Positions 34,503 to 43,744 of a stretch of 47,883 nucleotides of DNA are shown one piece after another. Every line of letters starts with the position of its first letter. Position 1 is the first letter of the stretch. The notes under the pieces were generated by a model. It was given only the letters and a program-made list of their open reading frames with translations. It searched no databases and was not told where the DNA came from. Made by a program: the position numbers and the translations under genes. This stretch comes from Shewanella sp. 1CM18E (GTDB taxonomy: Bacteria > Pseudomonadota > Gammaproteobacteria > Enterobacterales > Shewanellaceae). The stretch lies in NCBI RefSeq assembly GCF_023161665.1, contig NZ_JALNTW010000025.1, forward strand, positions 1 to 47,883, written 5' to 3'.

Positions 34503-37500
34503 TTACTGTTGATCCAACTCGATGTTAATACCGAGTGAGCGGATCTCTTTCAACAATACGTTGAACGATTCAGGCATACCTGGTTGCATCTGATGGTTAC
34601 CGTCGACGATGTTCTTATACATCTGAGTACGACCGTTCACATCGTCCGACTTAACGGTTAGCATTTCTTGAAGTGTATATGCTGCACCGTAAGCTTCAAG
34701 TGCCCATACTTCCATCTCACCGAAACGCTGACCACCGAACTGTGCTTTACCACCTAATGGTTGCTGAGTAACAAGACTGTACGAACCGGTAGAACGGGCG
34801 TGCATCTTATCATCAACCAAGTGGTTAAGTTTTAGCATATACATGTAACCAACGGTTACCTTACGCTCAAACTCATTACCAGTACGACCATCACACAGAG
34901 TCAACTGACCTGATTGTGGTAGACCTGCAAGCTCAAGCATCTGCTTGATTTCTTTCTCTTTGGCACCATCAAACGCAGGTGTTGCAATTGGCACACCGCC
35001 TTTTAGGTTTTTAGCAAGACGCAAGATCTCATCATCAGTAAATGTATCGATGTCAACGCGCTGCTGCACTTCGTCACCTAAGTCATAAACTTGCTTGATG
35101 TATCCGCGAAGTTCTGCCAATTCGCGCTGCTCTTCTAGCATTTCAGTAATACGATTACCGATGCCTTTCGCTGCAGCCCCCATATGAACTTCAAGTACCT
35201 GACCGATGTTCATACGTGAAGGTACACCTAGTGGGTTCAATACGATGTCCACTGGATCGCCTTTTTCGTCGTATGGCATGTCTTCAACAGGACAAATCTT
35301 AGAGATTACACCCTTGTTACCATGACGACCCGCCATCTTATCACCAGGCTGGATAGTACGCTTAACCGCTAGGTAAACCTTAACGATCTTCAGTACACCA
35401 GGTGCTAAGTCATCACCTTGAGTGATCTTGCGGCGCTTGATTTCGAACTTCTTATCGAAATCGGCTTTTAGCTCTTCCGCTTGCTCAGCTAGTTGTTCTA
35501 GCTCAGTTTGCTTCGCTTCATCATCGATGGTTTGAACCAACAATTGTGAGCGAGGAATAGCGTTAAGTTGGGCTTCATCGAAACCAGCACCTAGTAATAG
35601 GTTGCGAGCACGACCAAGAACACCATCTTCAAGAATTTGGAACTCTTCAGTCAAATCCTTCTTCGCCTGAGCGATGTGCATCTCTTCGATTTCTACAGCA
35701 CGCTTGTCTTTCTCAACGCCGTCACGAGTAAATACTTGTACGTCGATGATAGTACCTTTAACAGAGTTAGGTACGCGTAGTGAGCTATCTTTAACGTCAG
35801 ATGCTTTTTCGCCGAAGATCGCACGTAGAAGCTTTTCTTCTGGAGTCAGCTGAGTTTCACCTTTAGGTGTTACTTTACCAACTAGGATGTCACCACCCTT
35901 AACTTCTGCACCGATATAAACGATACCTGATTCATCTAGCTTAGAAAGCGCAGACTCACCAACGTTTGGAATATCAGCTGTGATCTCTTCGCTACCCAAC
36001 TTAGTATCACGAGCAATACATGAAAGCTCTTGAATATGGATAGTTGTGAAACGGTCTTCTTGAGCTACACGCTCAGAGATTAAGATCGAGTCTTCGAAGT
36101 TGTAACCGTTCCAAGGCATGAACGCGATACGCATGTTCTGACCAAGAGCCAAATCACCTAAGTCGGTAGATGGACCATCGGCTAGTACGTCACCACGAAC
36201 AACTGGATCGCCTACGCTACAACATGGACGTTGGTTAATACATGTGTTCTGGTTAGAACGCGTGTATTTAGTCAAGTTGTAGATATCGATACCCGCTTCA
36301 CCAGGAGTCAATTCAGATTCGTTAACTTTAACAACGATACGGCTCGCATCAACGTAGTCAACATAACCACCACGTTTAGCAGCTACAACCACGCCTGAGT
36401 CAACAGCAAGTGTACGCTCAATACCTGTACCAACTAATGGCTTATCAGCCTTCAGTGTTGGAACAGCCTGACGTTGCATGTTCGCACCCATCAATGCACG
36501 GTTCGCGTCATCGTGTTCTAGGAACGGAATTAGCGATGCCGCAACAGAAATAATCTGTTGTGGTGAAACGTCCATATACTGGATGTCAGCAGCACCCATA
36601 AAGGTTGAATCACCTTTATGACGACAAGCAATTAGCTCGTCCATCATGCGACCGTTTTCATCTAGCTCAACGATTGCCTGTGCAATAACATAACGGCCTT
36701 CTTCGATTGCTGATAGGTAATCTACCTCATCAGTAACCACACCATCGATAACCTTACGGTAAGGTGTTTCTAGGAAACCATAGTTGTTAGTACGAGCAAA
36801 GGTTGACAACGAGTTGATCAAACCAATGTTTGGACCTTCAGGCGTTTCGATTGGACATAGACGACCGTAGTGAGTCGGGTGTACGTCTCGAACTTCGAAA
36901 CCAGCACGTTCACGTGTTAGACCACCAGGACCTAGAGCAGAAATACGACGCTTATGCGTTACTTCTGACAATGGGTTGTTTTGGTCCATGAACTGTGAAA
37001 GCTGTGAAGAGCCAAAGAATTCTTTAACAGCTGCAGAGATTGGCTTAGCATTGATCAAGTCTTGAGGCATTAGCTCATTTAGATCGCCAAGGCTTAAACG
37101 CTCACGTACGGCACGTTCTACACGAACTAGACCAACACGGAACTGGTTTTCAGCCATTTCACCAACACTACGGATACGACGGTTACCTAGGTGATCGATA
37201 TCATCCACTTCGTCCAAACCATTACGGATGGCGATAATGTTCTTCATCACGGCAACGATATCTTCTTTAGTTAAGATACCCGTACCTTCATCGTCATCAA
37301 TGCTTAGACGACGGTTGAACTTCATACGACCTACTTTAGATAGATCATAACGTTCTTCGCTGAAGAATAGGTTGTTGAATAGTGCTTCTGCTGCATCTTT
37401 GGTTGGTGGCTCGCCTGGGCGCATCATACGGTAGATTTCAACTAGCGCTTCAAGGCGGTTAGTTGTTGAATCGATACGTAGTGTGTCAGAGATATAAGCA

Positions 37501-38534
37501 CCGTTATCAAGCTCGTTGATATACAGAGTGCTGATTTCTTTGATACCAGCCATAGATAGCTTAGCAAGATCTTCAAGACTGATTTCAGCATTAGCAGAAA
37601 CCAATACTTCGCCTGTATCTGGATCAATGTAGTCTTGACCAGAAATCTTACCAGCGATGTATTCAACTGGCACTTCAAGCTCAGTTGTATTTGTCTTTTC
37701 AAGTTGACGAATGTGACGTGCAGTAATGCGACGACCTTTCTCAACAAGAACAGTACCTTCAGCGTCTTTAATATCATAGCTTGCTGTTTCGCCACGTAGA
37801 CGGTCAGCAACAAGATCCATTACTAGTGAATCTTTCTTGATCTTAAAGTTTACGCGATCGAAGAACAGGTCAAGAATATCTTGAGTAGAATAATCTAAAG
37901 CGCGCAGAATGATCGATGCCGCCAACTTACGACGACGGTCAATACGAACAAACAGAGCATCTTTCGGATCGAATTCAAAGTCCAACCAAGAACCACGGTA
38001 AGGAATAATACGTGCGTTATATAGCACCTTACCTGAAGAGTGGGTTTTACCACGGTCATGATCAAAGAATACGCCCGGGCTACGGTGTAGCTGAGATACG
38101 ATTACACGCTCAGTACCATTGATTACAAAGGTACCGTTTTCAGTCATAAGAGGGATATCCCCCATATAGACTTCTTGTTCTTTAATGTCTTTTACTGTGC
38201 CAGGTGCAGCTTCACGGTCATACAGAACCATACGCAGTTTAACGCGTAGAGGTGCAGAGTATGTAACACCGCGGATTTGACACTCTTTCACATCAAAAAC
38301 TGGCTCGCCTAGTTTGTAGCTGACATATTGAAGCTCAGAGTTACCAGAAAAGCTCTTGATGGGAAAAACGCTACGGAAGGCAGCTTCGAAGCCACGCTCA
38401 CCTGTAGGATCTTGATCGGTGAACTTCTTAAAAGAGTCCAACTGGATTGACAAAAGGTAAGGAATATCCAAAACACGTGGACGTTTACCAAAGTCTTTGC
38501 GAATACGCTTCTTTTCAGAATAGGAGTAAACCAT
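34503..38534 (-). CDS. rpoB: RNA polymerase beta subunit
   Basis: 1343 aa from the ATG at 38534 (MVYSYSEKKRIRKDFG), the family start; the frame extends 30 bases upstream without homology. The rifampicin pocket SQLSQFMDQNNPLSEVTHKR is wild type at the D, H and S positions usually mutated. It contains the fork loops and the switch-region signature FGGQRFGEMEVWALEAYG. Confidence 0.99.
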   Translation of the reverse strand: MVYSYSEKKRIRKDFGKRPRVLDIPYLLSIQLDSFKKFTDQDPTGERGFEAAFRSVFPIKSFSGNSELQYVSYKLGEPVFDVKECQIRGVTYSAPLRVKLRMVLYDREAAPGTVKDIKEQEVYMGDIPLMTENGTFVINGTERVIVSQLHRSPGVFFDHDRGKTHSSGKVLYNARIIPYRGSWLDFEFDPKDALFVRIDRRRKLAASIILRALDYSTQDILDLFFDRVNFKIKKDSLVMDLVADRLRGETASYDIKDAEGTVLVEKGRRITARHIRQLEKTNTTELEVPVEYIAGKISGQDYIDPDTGEVLVSANAEISLEDLAKLSMAGIKEISTLYINELDNGAYISDTLRIDSTTNRLEALVEIYRMMRPGEPPTKDAAEALFNNLFFSEERYDLSKVGRMKFNRRLSIDDDEGTGILTKEDIVAVMKNIIAIRNGLDEVDDIDHLGNRRIRSVGEMAENQFRVGLVRVERAVRERLSLGDLNELMPQDLINAKPISAAVKEFFGSSQLSQFMDQNNPLSEVTHKRRISALGPGGLTRERAGFEVRDVHPTHYGRLCPIETPEGPNIGLINSLSTFARTNNYGFLETPYRKVIDGVVTDEVDYLSAIEEGRYVIAQAIVELDENGRMMDELIACRHKGDSTFMGAADIQYMDVSPQQIISVAASLIPFLEHDDANRALMGANMQRQAVPTLKADKPLVGTGIERTLAVDSGVVVAAKRGGYVDYVDASRIVVKVNESELTPGEAGIDIYNLTKYTRSNQNTCINQRPCCSVGDPVVRGDVLADGPSTDLGDLALGQNMRIAFMPWNGYNFEDSILISERVAQEDRFTTIHIQELSCIARDTKLGSEEITADIPNVGESALSKLDESGIVYIGAEVKGGDILVGKVTPKGETQLTPEEKLLRAIFGEKASDVKDSSLRVPNSVKGTIIDVQVFTRDGVEKDKRAVEIEEMHIAQAKKDLTEEFQILEDGVLGRARNLLLGAGFDEAQLNAIPRSQLLVQTIDDEAKQTELEQLAEQAEELKADFDKKFEIKRRKITQGDDLAPGVLKIVKVYLAVKRTIQPGDKMAGRHGNKGVISKICPVEDMPYDEKGDPVDIVLNPLGVPSRMNIGQVLEVHMGAAAKGIGNRITEMLEEQRELAELRGYIKQVYDLGDEVQQRVDIDTFTDDEILRLAKNLKGGVPIATPAFDGAKEKEIKQMLELAGLPQSGQLTLCDGRTGNEFERKVTVGYMYMLKLNHLVDDKMHARSTGSYSLVTQQPLGGKAQFGGQRFGEMEVWALEAYGAAYTLQEMLTVKSDDVNGRTQMYKNIVDGNHQMQPGMPESFNVLLKEIRSLGINIELDQQ

Positions 38535-38650
38535 GGGTTTCCTCTGATTGCGAGATGTGACCAAGACTGAATCAACCTAAATGTTGAAACAGCGCGTTTG
38601 CCCATCACCGTTGAAAGCAAGAACCCAACCAGTAATCTCTGCTAGGAACT

Positions 38651-38773
38651 GCGAAATCTGGCGATAAACGGTGAAAAAAAAATCGCCTGCGCTTACAGCG
38701 CAAAAAAGGCCGACGGTTAAAAAACCGCCAGCCTCCGCCCGATTACTCGGGAGGTTGTAAGTTAGAGTATAAC
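38651..38773 (-). terminator. rplL-rpoB attenuator region (several hairpins)
   Basis: In transcription order: hairpin GTAAGTTA/TAACTTAC just after rplL, CCTCC../GGAGG, a strong stem ggccgacggtt / aaccgccagcc (38708-38733) followed by TTTTTT, then GCGC-TGTAA-GCGC followed by a nine-T tract (about 38675-38683). E. coli has a partial terminator and an RNase III site here that lower rpoBC expression relative to ribosomal proteins. Partial termination is inferred. Confidence 0.8.
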
Positions 38774-39139
38774 TTACTTGATCTCTACTGCAGCACCAGC
38801 TGCTTCAAGTTCAGTTTTAAGAGCTTCAGCTTCTTCTTTAGAGATAGCTTCTTTAACTGCTACTGGAGCAGATTCAGCCATGCCTTTAGCTTCTTTCAGG
38901 CCTAGACCTGTAGCGCCACGAAGAGCTTTAATTACTGCAACTTTGTTGTCGCCGTGAGAAGTAAGAATTACGTCGAATTCTGTTTTCTCTTCAGCAGCAG
39001 CAGCATCGCCACCACCTGAAACAACAGCAGCAGCAGCAGAAACGCCGAACTTCTCTTCCATTGCTTCGATTAGTTCAACAACTTCCATTACAGACATAGC
39101 TGCAAGGGCTTCTAAGATTTGGTCTTTAGTGATAGACAT
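38774..39139 (-). CDS. rplL: 50S ribosomal protein L7/L12
   Basis: 121 aa. It has an N-terminal dimerisation helix, an Ala/Gly-rich hinge (about 38-52, AAAAVVSGGGDAAAA), and a C-terminal factor-binding domain (KVAVIKALRGATGLGLKEAK). It forms the stalk on L10 and recruits translational GTPases. Confidence 0.98.
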   Translation of the reverse strand: MSITKDQILEALAAMSVMEVVELIEAMEEKFGVSAAAAVVSGGGDAAAAEEKTEFDVILTSHGDNKVAVIKALRGATGLGLKEAKGMAESAPVAVKEAISKEEAEALKTELEAAGAAVEIK

Positions 39140-39192
39140 AACAAAAAATTCCTAATTGTACTGAATTCAATTTAATTAAGCGGCTTGTAAAA

Positions 39193-39690
39193 TTAAGCAG
39201 CTTCTTTCTGATCGCGTAGAGCGGCCAATGTACGAACGAACTTGCCAGCAGATGCTTCTTTTAAAGTCATCATGAACTGAGCTAGTGCTTCTTCGTAAGT
39301 TGGTAGTTTTGCTAAACGATCAATGTTATCTGCAGGGATTAATTCCCCTTCAAAGGCTGCTGCTTTGATTTCAAACTTCTCTTGTGTTTTAGCGAAGTCT
39401 TTAAGAAGACGCGCTGCTGCACCTGGGTGCTCATTAGAGAATGCAATCAAAGTAGGACCAGTGAACGTATCGCTTAGGCACTCAAAATCAGTACCAGCTA
39501 CAGCGCGTTTAACTAGAGTGTTACGTACAACTTTAACGTACACACCAGCTTCACGAGCTGCTTTACGAAGACCGGTCATATTAGCTACAGTTACACCGCG
39601 TGAATCGGCAACAACTGCAGATAAAGCACCTTTGGCAGCTTCGTTGACTTCAGCAACAATCGCTTTTTTGTCTTCGAGTCTTAATGCCAT
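39193..39690 (-). CDS. rplJ: 50S ribosomal protein L10
   Basis: 165 aa. The N-terminal rRNA-binding domain has SRGVTVANMTGLRKAAREAG, and the C-terminal helix binds L7/L12 dimers. L10-L12 represses its own leader; that leader lies at 39691-39924. Confidence 0.98.
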   Translation of the reverse strand: MALRLEDKKAIVAEVNEAAKGALSAVVADSRGVTVANMTGLRKAAREAGVYVKVVRNTLVKRAVAGTDFECLSDTFTGPTLIAFSNEHPGAAARLLKDFAKTQEKFEIKAAAFEGELIPADNIDRLAKLPTYEEALAQFMMTLKEASAGKFVRTLAALRDQKEAA

Positions 39691-39924
39691 TGGCTTTACT
39701 CCTGGATTCGATCTAGGGAAATTTCCCTAGCAATTACCATGCTAAGCATCAATTGATACCTAGCGACTTACGGCGCGAATATATCCAGCAGAATAAAATC
39801 TATCTGGGGTCCGACACCGTCTACGCAGGAAATTAAGTTAACTACTTGAGCCAACACCTACGGTCTTGGACGGAGGCTAATAATCAATCTAAAAGATTAA
39901 ATAACAGCCCCAACCCTACAAAGT
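39691..39924 (-). promoter_or_regulatory. L10 leader RNA
   Basis: A 234-base 5' leader. It holds the conserved string TTTCCTGCGTAGACGGTG (minus strand, plus about 39816-39833), typical of the gammaproteobacterial L10 leader bound by L10(L12)4. Control of rplJL translation is from family knowledge. Confidence 0.8.
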
Positions 39925-39930
39925 GCGCGC

Positions 39931-39959
39931 ATTATAGACTAATGCGCGAAACTTGTAAA
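39931..39959 (-). promoter_or_regulatory. rplJ promoter
   Basis: Minus strand TTTACA (39954-39959), 17-base spacer, TATAAT (39931-39936), then GCGCGC. It directly abuts the rplA stop codon. It allows rplJL-rpoBC to be transcribed separately from rplKA. Confidence 0.9.
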
Positions 39960-40661
39960 TTACTTAACGTCGTCCAGAGAACCCTGGTCAACTGAAACAC
40001 CTGCACCCATAGTGGTAGAGATGCTTACTTTCTTAATGAAAACGCCTTTAGCAGCAGCTGGCTTAGCTTTCTTAAGCGCGCCAATTAGTGCTTCTAAGTT
40101 TTCTTTAAGTTGAGCTGGTTCAAAGTCCACTTTACCGATAGTAGTGTGGATGATACCGTTCTTATCGTTACGGTAACGGATTTGACCCGCTTTAGCGTTC
40201 TTAACTGCTTCAGCAACGTTTGGCGTTACAGTACCAGTTTTTGGGTTAGGCATTAGACCACGTGGGCCTAAGATTTGACCTAACATACCAACAACGCGCA
40301 TTGCATCTGGAGATGCGATAACTACGTCGAAGTTCATTTCGCCAGCTTTGATCTGTGCAGCAAGCTCGTCCATACCAACAAGCTCAGCGCCAGCTTCTTT
40401 AGCAGCGTCAGCGTTAGCACCTTGAGTGAACACAGCAACACGTACTTCACGACCAGTACCGTGTGGTAGCACAGTAGCGCCACGAACGTTTTGGTCAGAT
40501 TTACGTGGGTCAACACCTAGGTTAACAGCAACGTCAACACTTTCTAGGAACTTAGCAGTAGCTAGTTCTTTAAGAAGTGCAACAGCTTCATTGATGTCGT
40601 AGCTTTTAGTCGCTTCAACTTTCTCGCGAATTAGACGAGCGCGTTTAGTTAGCTTTGCCAT
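39960..40661 (-). CDS. rplA: 50S ribosomal protein L1
   Basis: 233 aa. RGLMPNPKTGTVTPNVAEAV is the L1 signature. It forms the mobile stalk for E-site tRNA release and represses its own mRNA near the rplK start. It follows rplK by 4 bases. Confidence 0.98.
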   Translation of the reverse strand: MAKLTKRARLIREKVEATKSYDINEAVALLKELATAKFLESVDVAVNLGVDPRKSDQNVRGATVLPHGTGREVRVAVFTQGANADAAKEAGAELVGMDELAAQIKAGEMNFDVVIASPDAMRVVGMLGQILGPRGLMPNPKTGTVTPNVAEAVKNAKAGQIRYRNDKNGIIHTTIGKVDFEPAQLKENLEALIGALKKAKPAAAKGVFIKKVSISTTMGAGVSVDQGSLDDVK

Positions 40662-40665
40662 TATA

Positions 40666-41094
40666 TTAGTCCTCTACTACCAAACCCATTGAACGCGCAG
40701 TACCTTCAATTGAGCGAGTCATCGCTTCAATATCAGCACCAGTCATATCAGCGGCTTTAGTCTCAGCAATTTCCTGGACAGCGCTACGCTTGATAGTTCC
40801 CACTTTTTCAGTGTTAGGACGGCCAGAACCTGACTTCAGACCAGCTGCTTTAAGCAGTAGGAAAGACGCAGGTGGAGTCTTAGTTTCGAAAGTGAAAGAG
40901 CGATCAGAGTAAACAGTGATAACTACAGGAATTGGCATACCTTTCTCGAACTTTTCAGTACGAGCGTTGAATGCTTTACAGAATTCCATGATGTTAACAC
41001 CTTTCTGACCCAATGCTGGACCAACTGGTGGCGACGGGTTTGCAGCACCGGCTGCAACTTGTAGTTTGATGTAACCATCAACTTTCTTTGCCAT
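40666..41094 (-). CDS. rplK: 50S ribosomal protein L11
   Basis: 142 aa. The N-terminal domain carries the proline-rich PSPPVGPALGQKGVNIMEFC, where thiostrepton resistance arises in other species and which is needed for RelA activation. The C-terminal domain binds 23S rRNA. Confidence 0.98.
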   Translation of the reverse strand: MAKKVDGYIKLQVAAGAANPSPPVGPALGQKGVNIMEFCKAFNARTEKFEKGMPIPVVITVYSDRSFTFETKTPPASFLLLKAAGLKSGSGRPNTEKVGTIKRSAVQEIAETKAADMTGADIEAMTRSIEGTARSMGLVVED

Positions 41095-41199
41095 GAGACA
41101 TTTTCCTCAAGTTTGGGTTCAAACGCTATCAACACTATGTTGAAAAGCTCCCCGAAAAATATGGGTGCGAATTATATATAAATTCGCACCCATTTCCAA
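41095..41199 (-). promoter_or_regulatory. rplKA promoter inside a perfect inverted repeat, with probable L1 site
   Basis: Minus strand TTGGAA (41194-41199), 17-base spacer, TATAAT (41171-41176), then TCGCACCC. Most of the promoter lies within a 13-bp perfect inverted repeat (41161-41173 / 41181-41193), followed on the minus strand by ATTTTTC. A second stem, tcaaca/tgttga (41129-41143), in the leader may be part of the L1 target. Confidence 0.7.
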
Positions 41200-41221
41200 A
41201 TACTATTTGTGCTTTATTTAA

Positions 41222-41773
41222 TCAGCTTTTTTCAATCTGACTAAAATCAAGTTCTACTGGTGTTGAACGACCGAAGATCATCACAGAAACCTTAACGCGG
41301 TTCTTCTCATAATCCACTTCTTCAACAGTACCGTTAAAGTCAGCAAAAGGTCCGTCAGTAACACGTACAACTTCACCTGGCTCAAACATAACGCGGTGCG
41401 TTGGAGACTCAGTAGTTTCTTGTAGACGCTGAAGAATTGCATCAGCTTCTTTATCAGAAATCGGGGCAGGACGATCAGACGTACCACCGATGAAGCCCAT
41501 TACACGTGGAATGCTTTTAACCAAGTGCCAGCTTTCATCATTCATTTCCATCTGAACTAATACATAGCCAGGGAAAAACTTACGTTCGCTCTTACGACGT
41601 TGGCCTGCACGCATTTCAACAACTTCCTCAGTCGGTACTAGTACCTCACCGAAGTAATGTTCCATTTCGTGCATTCTGATATGTTCAAGCAGAGTTTTGC
41701 ATACACGGCCTTCATAGCCGGAAAACGCTTGAATTACATACCATCTCTTTTTAGCTTCAGTAGCTTCAGTCAT
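41222..41773 (-). CDS. nusG: Transcription termination/antitermination factor NusG
   Basis: 183 aa. The NGN domain (about 8-115, RWYVIQAFSGYEGRVCKTL) binds RNA polymerase. The C-terminal KOW domain (about 130-183, PGEVVRVTDGPFADFNGTVE) binds Rho or S10. It follows secE by 9 bases. Confidence 0.98.
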   Translation of the reverse strand: MTEATEAKKRWYVIQAFSGYEGRVCKTLLEHIRMHEMEHYFGEVLVPTEEVVEMRAGQRRKSERKFFPGYVLVQMEMNDESWHLVKSIPRVMGFIGGTSDRPAPISDKEADAILQRLQETTESPTHRVMFEPGEVVRVTDGPFADFNGTVEEVDYEKNRVKVSVMIFGRSTPVELDFSQIEKS

Positions 41774-41782
41774 ACTTAATGC

Positions 41783-42154
41783 CTATACGCCTGTAATAAA
41801 ATTAACAATTCTAAGCAATACTGCATCTAGGCCCCAAAGGATTAAACCTAAAACGGCTGTTGCAGCTAATACAATGAAAGTTGTATTGAGTGCTTCTTGA
41901 CGCGTAGGCCAAACCACTTTACGAACTTCAATCTGTGATTCACGAGCAAAAGTTAAAGCTTGCTTGCCTTTTTCTGTTTGCAACGCGATGAAACCAGCGA
42001 TAGCAAAAGTCACGACTACACTCAGAGCGCGAACCACAACATTTGCTTCATTAAAATATTGATTGCCAATAATTGCAGCAGCCAACAAGATTACGACTAG
42101 GCCCCACTTAACGATATCCAGAGAGTTACCCTGGCTTTCAGTATTTGTTGTCAT
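41783..42154 (-). CDS. secE: Protein translocase subunit SecE
   Basis: 123 aa, three-helix gamma-type SecE. Helices lie at about 15-31, 39-58 and 93-115; the conserved amphipathic segment REAQIEVRKVVWPTRQEALN (here ESQIEVRKVVWPTRQEALNT) precedes the last helix. Partner of SecY and SecG. Confidence 0.97.
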   Translation of the reverse strand: MTTNTESQGNSLDIVKWGLVVILLAAAIIGNQYFNEANVVVRALSVVVTFAIAGFIALQTEKGKQALTFARESQIEVRKVVWPTRQEALNTTFIVLAATAVLGLILWGLDAVLLRIVNFITGV

Positions 42155-42390
42155 CGGTTAATTCCGTTACTCACTACGATCTGAGTCAAGTGATGCTATT
42201 AAAAACAGCATTTTGCTCAGTGAAAAATTCAGTCAGACTCGCTATCCGAACTGGCGACCGCTCAATATACTTAGGTAAAGTATAATCAACGACTCAAAAA
42301 TCGGTCATAGATTGTATTCTTATTCCACTTATTTGGCAAGAATACATAGCTCAGCTTCACTAACAAATTCAACCTAAATGCAATAAAAAC
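42155..42390 (-). promoter_or_regulatory. secE-nusG promoter and leader
   Basis: Minus strand TTGCCA (42334-42339), 17-base spacer, TACAAT (42311-42316). The roughly 150-base leader to secE has no recognised regulator. It sits directly after the tuf copy 2 terminator. Confidence 0.8.
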
Positions 42391-42417
42391 AAAAAAGGCA
42401 GCCTAAGCTGCCTTTTT
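42391..42417 (-). terminator. Terminator after tuf copy 2
   Basis: Stem aggcagc (42396-42402) / gctgcct (42407-42413) with A and T tracts. The sequence is identical to the terminator after tuf copy 1. Confidence 0.93.
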
Positions 42418-42444
42418 CAGTATCGAGTTAAGACTCGTTGCTAA

Positions 42445-43629
42445 TTAAGCAACGATCTCAGCTACAACACCAGCACCAACTGTACGGCCACCTTCACGGA
42501 TTGCGAAGCGTAAACCTTCGTCCATCGCGATTGGGCAGATTAGAGTAACAGTCATAGCTACGTTGTCACCAGGCATTACCATTTCAACGCCTTCTGGCAA
42601 TTCGATAGTACCGGTTACGTCAGTTGTACGGAAGTAGAACTGTGGACGGTAGCCTTTGAAGAATGGAGTGTGACGTCCACCTTCTTCTTTAGACAGAACG
42701 TAGATTTCTGACTTGAAAGTAGTGTGTGGAGTGATTGAACCTGGAGCAGCTAGTACTTGACCACGTTCTACTTCTTCACGCTTGATACCACGTAGAAGAA
42801 CACCACAGTTCTCGCCAGCACGACCTTCGTCTAGAAGCTTACGGAACATTTCAACACCAGTACAAGTAGACTTAGTTGTATCTTTGATACCAACGATTTC
42901 TACTTCTTCACCTACTTTGATGATACCGCGCTCTACACGACCAGTAACAACAGTACCACGACCAGCGATAGAGAATACGTCTTCGATTGGTAGAATGAAT
43001 GCACCATCGATAGCACGCTCTGGCTCAGGGATGTAAGTGTCTAGAGCTTCAGCTAGTTCTAGGATCTTAGCTTCCCACTCTGGCTCGCCTTCAAGAGCTT
43101 TAAGAGCAGAACCCTGGATAACTGGTAGGTCATCACCTGGGAAGTCGTACTCAGATAGAAGTTCACGAACTTCCATTTCTACTAGTTCTAGAAGTTCTTC
43201 GTCATCTACCATGTCACACTTGTTCATGAATACGATGATGAATGGTACACCAACCTGACGTGAAAGCAGGATGTGCTCACGTGTTTGTGGCATTGGACCA
43301 TCTGTAGAAGCTACTACTAGGATAGCGCCGTCCATCTGTGCAGCACCAGTGATCATGTTTTTAACATAATCCGCGTGACCTGGACAGTCTACGTGTGCGT
43401 AGTGACGTGATGGAGTATCGTATTCGATGTGAGAAGTATTAATTGTAATACCGCGCTCACGCTCTTCTGGAGCGTTATCGATCTGTGCGAAATCACGTAC
43501 AGTACCACCGAAACTCTTGGTCAATACAGCAGAGATAGCAGCAGTTAGAGTAGTTTTACCATGGTCAACGTGACCAATGGTGCCCACGTTAACATGTGGT
43601 TTTACGCGTTCAAATTTTTCTTTAGCCAT
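42445..43629 (-). CDS. tufB: Elongation factor Tu, copy 2 (tRNA-linked)
   Basis: 394 aa from the ATG at 43629 (MAKEKFERVKP). A longer frame from 43677 adds 16 residues unlike any EF-Tu and is rejected. The protein is identical to copy 1. It lies after the tRNA-Thr-Tyr-Gly cluster, the position of E. coli tufB, so it is probably co-transcribed with the tRNAs. The leader has extra hairpins (43676-43708 and 43745-43819). Confidence 0.99.
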   Translation of the reverse strand: MAKEKFERVKPHVNVGTIGHVDHGKTTLTAAISAVLTKSFGGTVRDFAQIDNAPEERERGITINTSHIEYDTPSRHYAHVDCPGHADYVKNMITGAAQMDGAILVVASTDGPMPQTREHILLSRQVGVPFIIVFMNKCDMVDDEELLELVEMEVRELLSEYDFPGDDLPVIQGSALKALEGEPEWEAKILELAEALDTYIPEPERAIDGAFILPIEDVFSIAGRGTVVTGRVERGIIKVGEEVEIVGIKDTTKSTCTGVEMFRKLLDEGRAGENCGVLLRGIKREEVERGQVLAAPGSITPHTTFKSEIYVLSKEEGGRHTPFFKGYRPQFYFRTTDVTGTIELPEGVEMVMPGDNVAMTVTLICPIAMDEGLRFAIREGGRTVGAGVVAEIVA

Positions 43630-43675
43630 GGTATTGCCCCAATCCAAAGTATTTGGTGATGAAACTGCATATAGC

Positions 43676-43708
43676 AAAAAATCCGATGCATAAAATATGT
43701 CATCGAAT
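43676..43708 (-). other. Terminator-like hairpin in the tufB leader
   Basis: Minus strand CGATG-ACAT-ATTTT-ATG-CATCG, an imperfect AT-rich stem, followed by GGATTTTTT. It may weaken read-through into tufB, but the stem is weak. Confidence 0.4.
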
Positions 43709-43744
43709 CAGTTAGTAAGATAATTAGATTGGCGAGAAGCAGGC

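Larger units (their letters stand above)
42391..43629 (-). repeat. Long duplicated segment, copy 2 (tuf plus terminator)
   Basis: Partner of 25596-26834, same strand and same length, about 16.8 kb apart. Recombination between these direct repeats could delete or duplicate the block between them. Concerted evolution is the usual explanation of such near identity. Confidence 0.95.

Noticed and set aside
38535..38564. Ten-residue N-terminal extension of rpoB
   Set aside because: RpoB of this group starts MVYSYSEKKRIRKDF.
42445..43677. Longer tufB frame with 16 extra N-terminal residues
   Set aside because: The extension is unlike any EF-Tu, and the ATG at 43629 gives a protein identical to copy 1.
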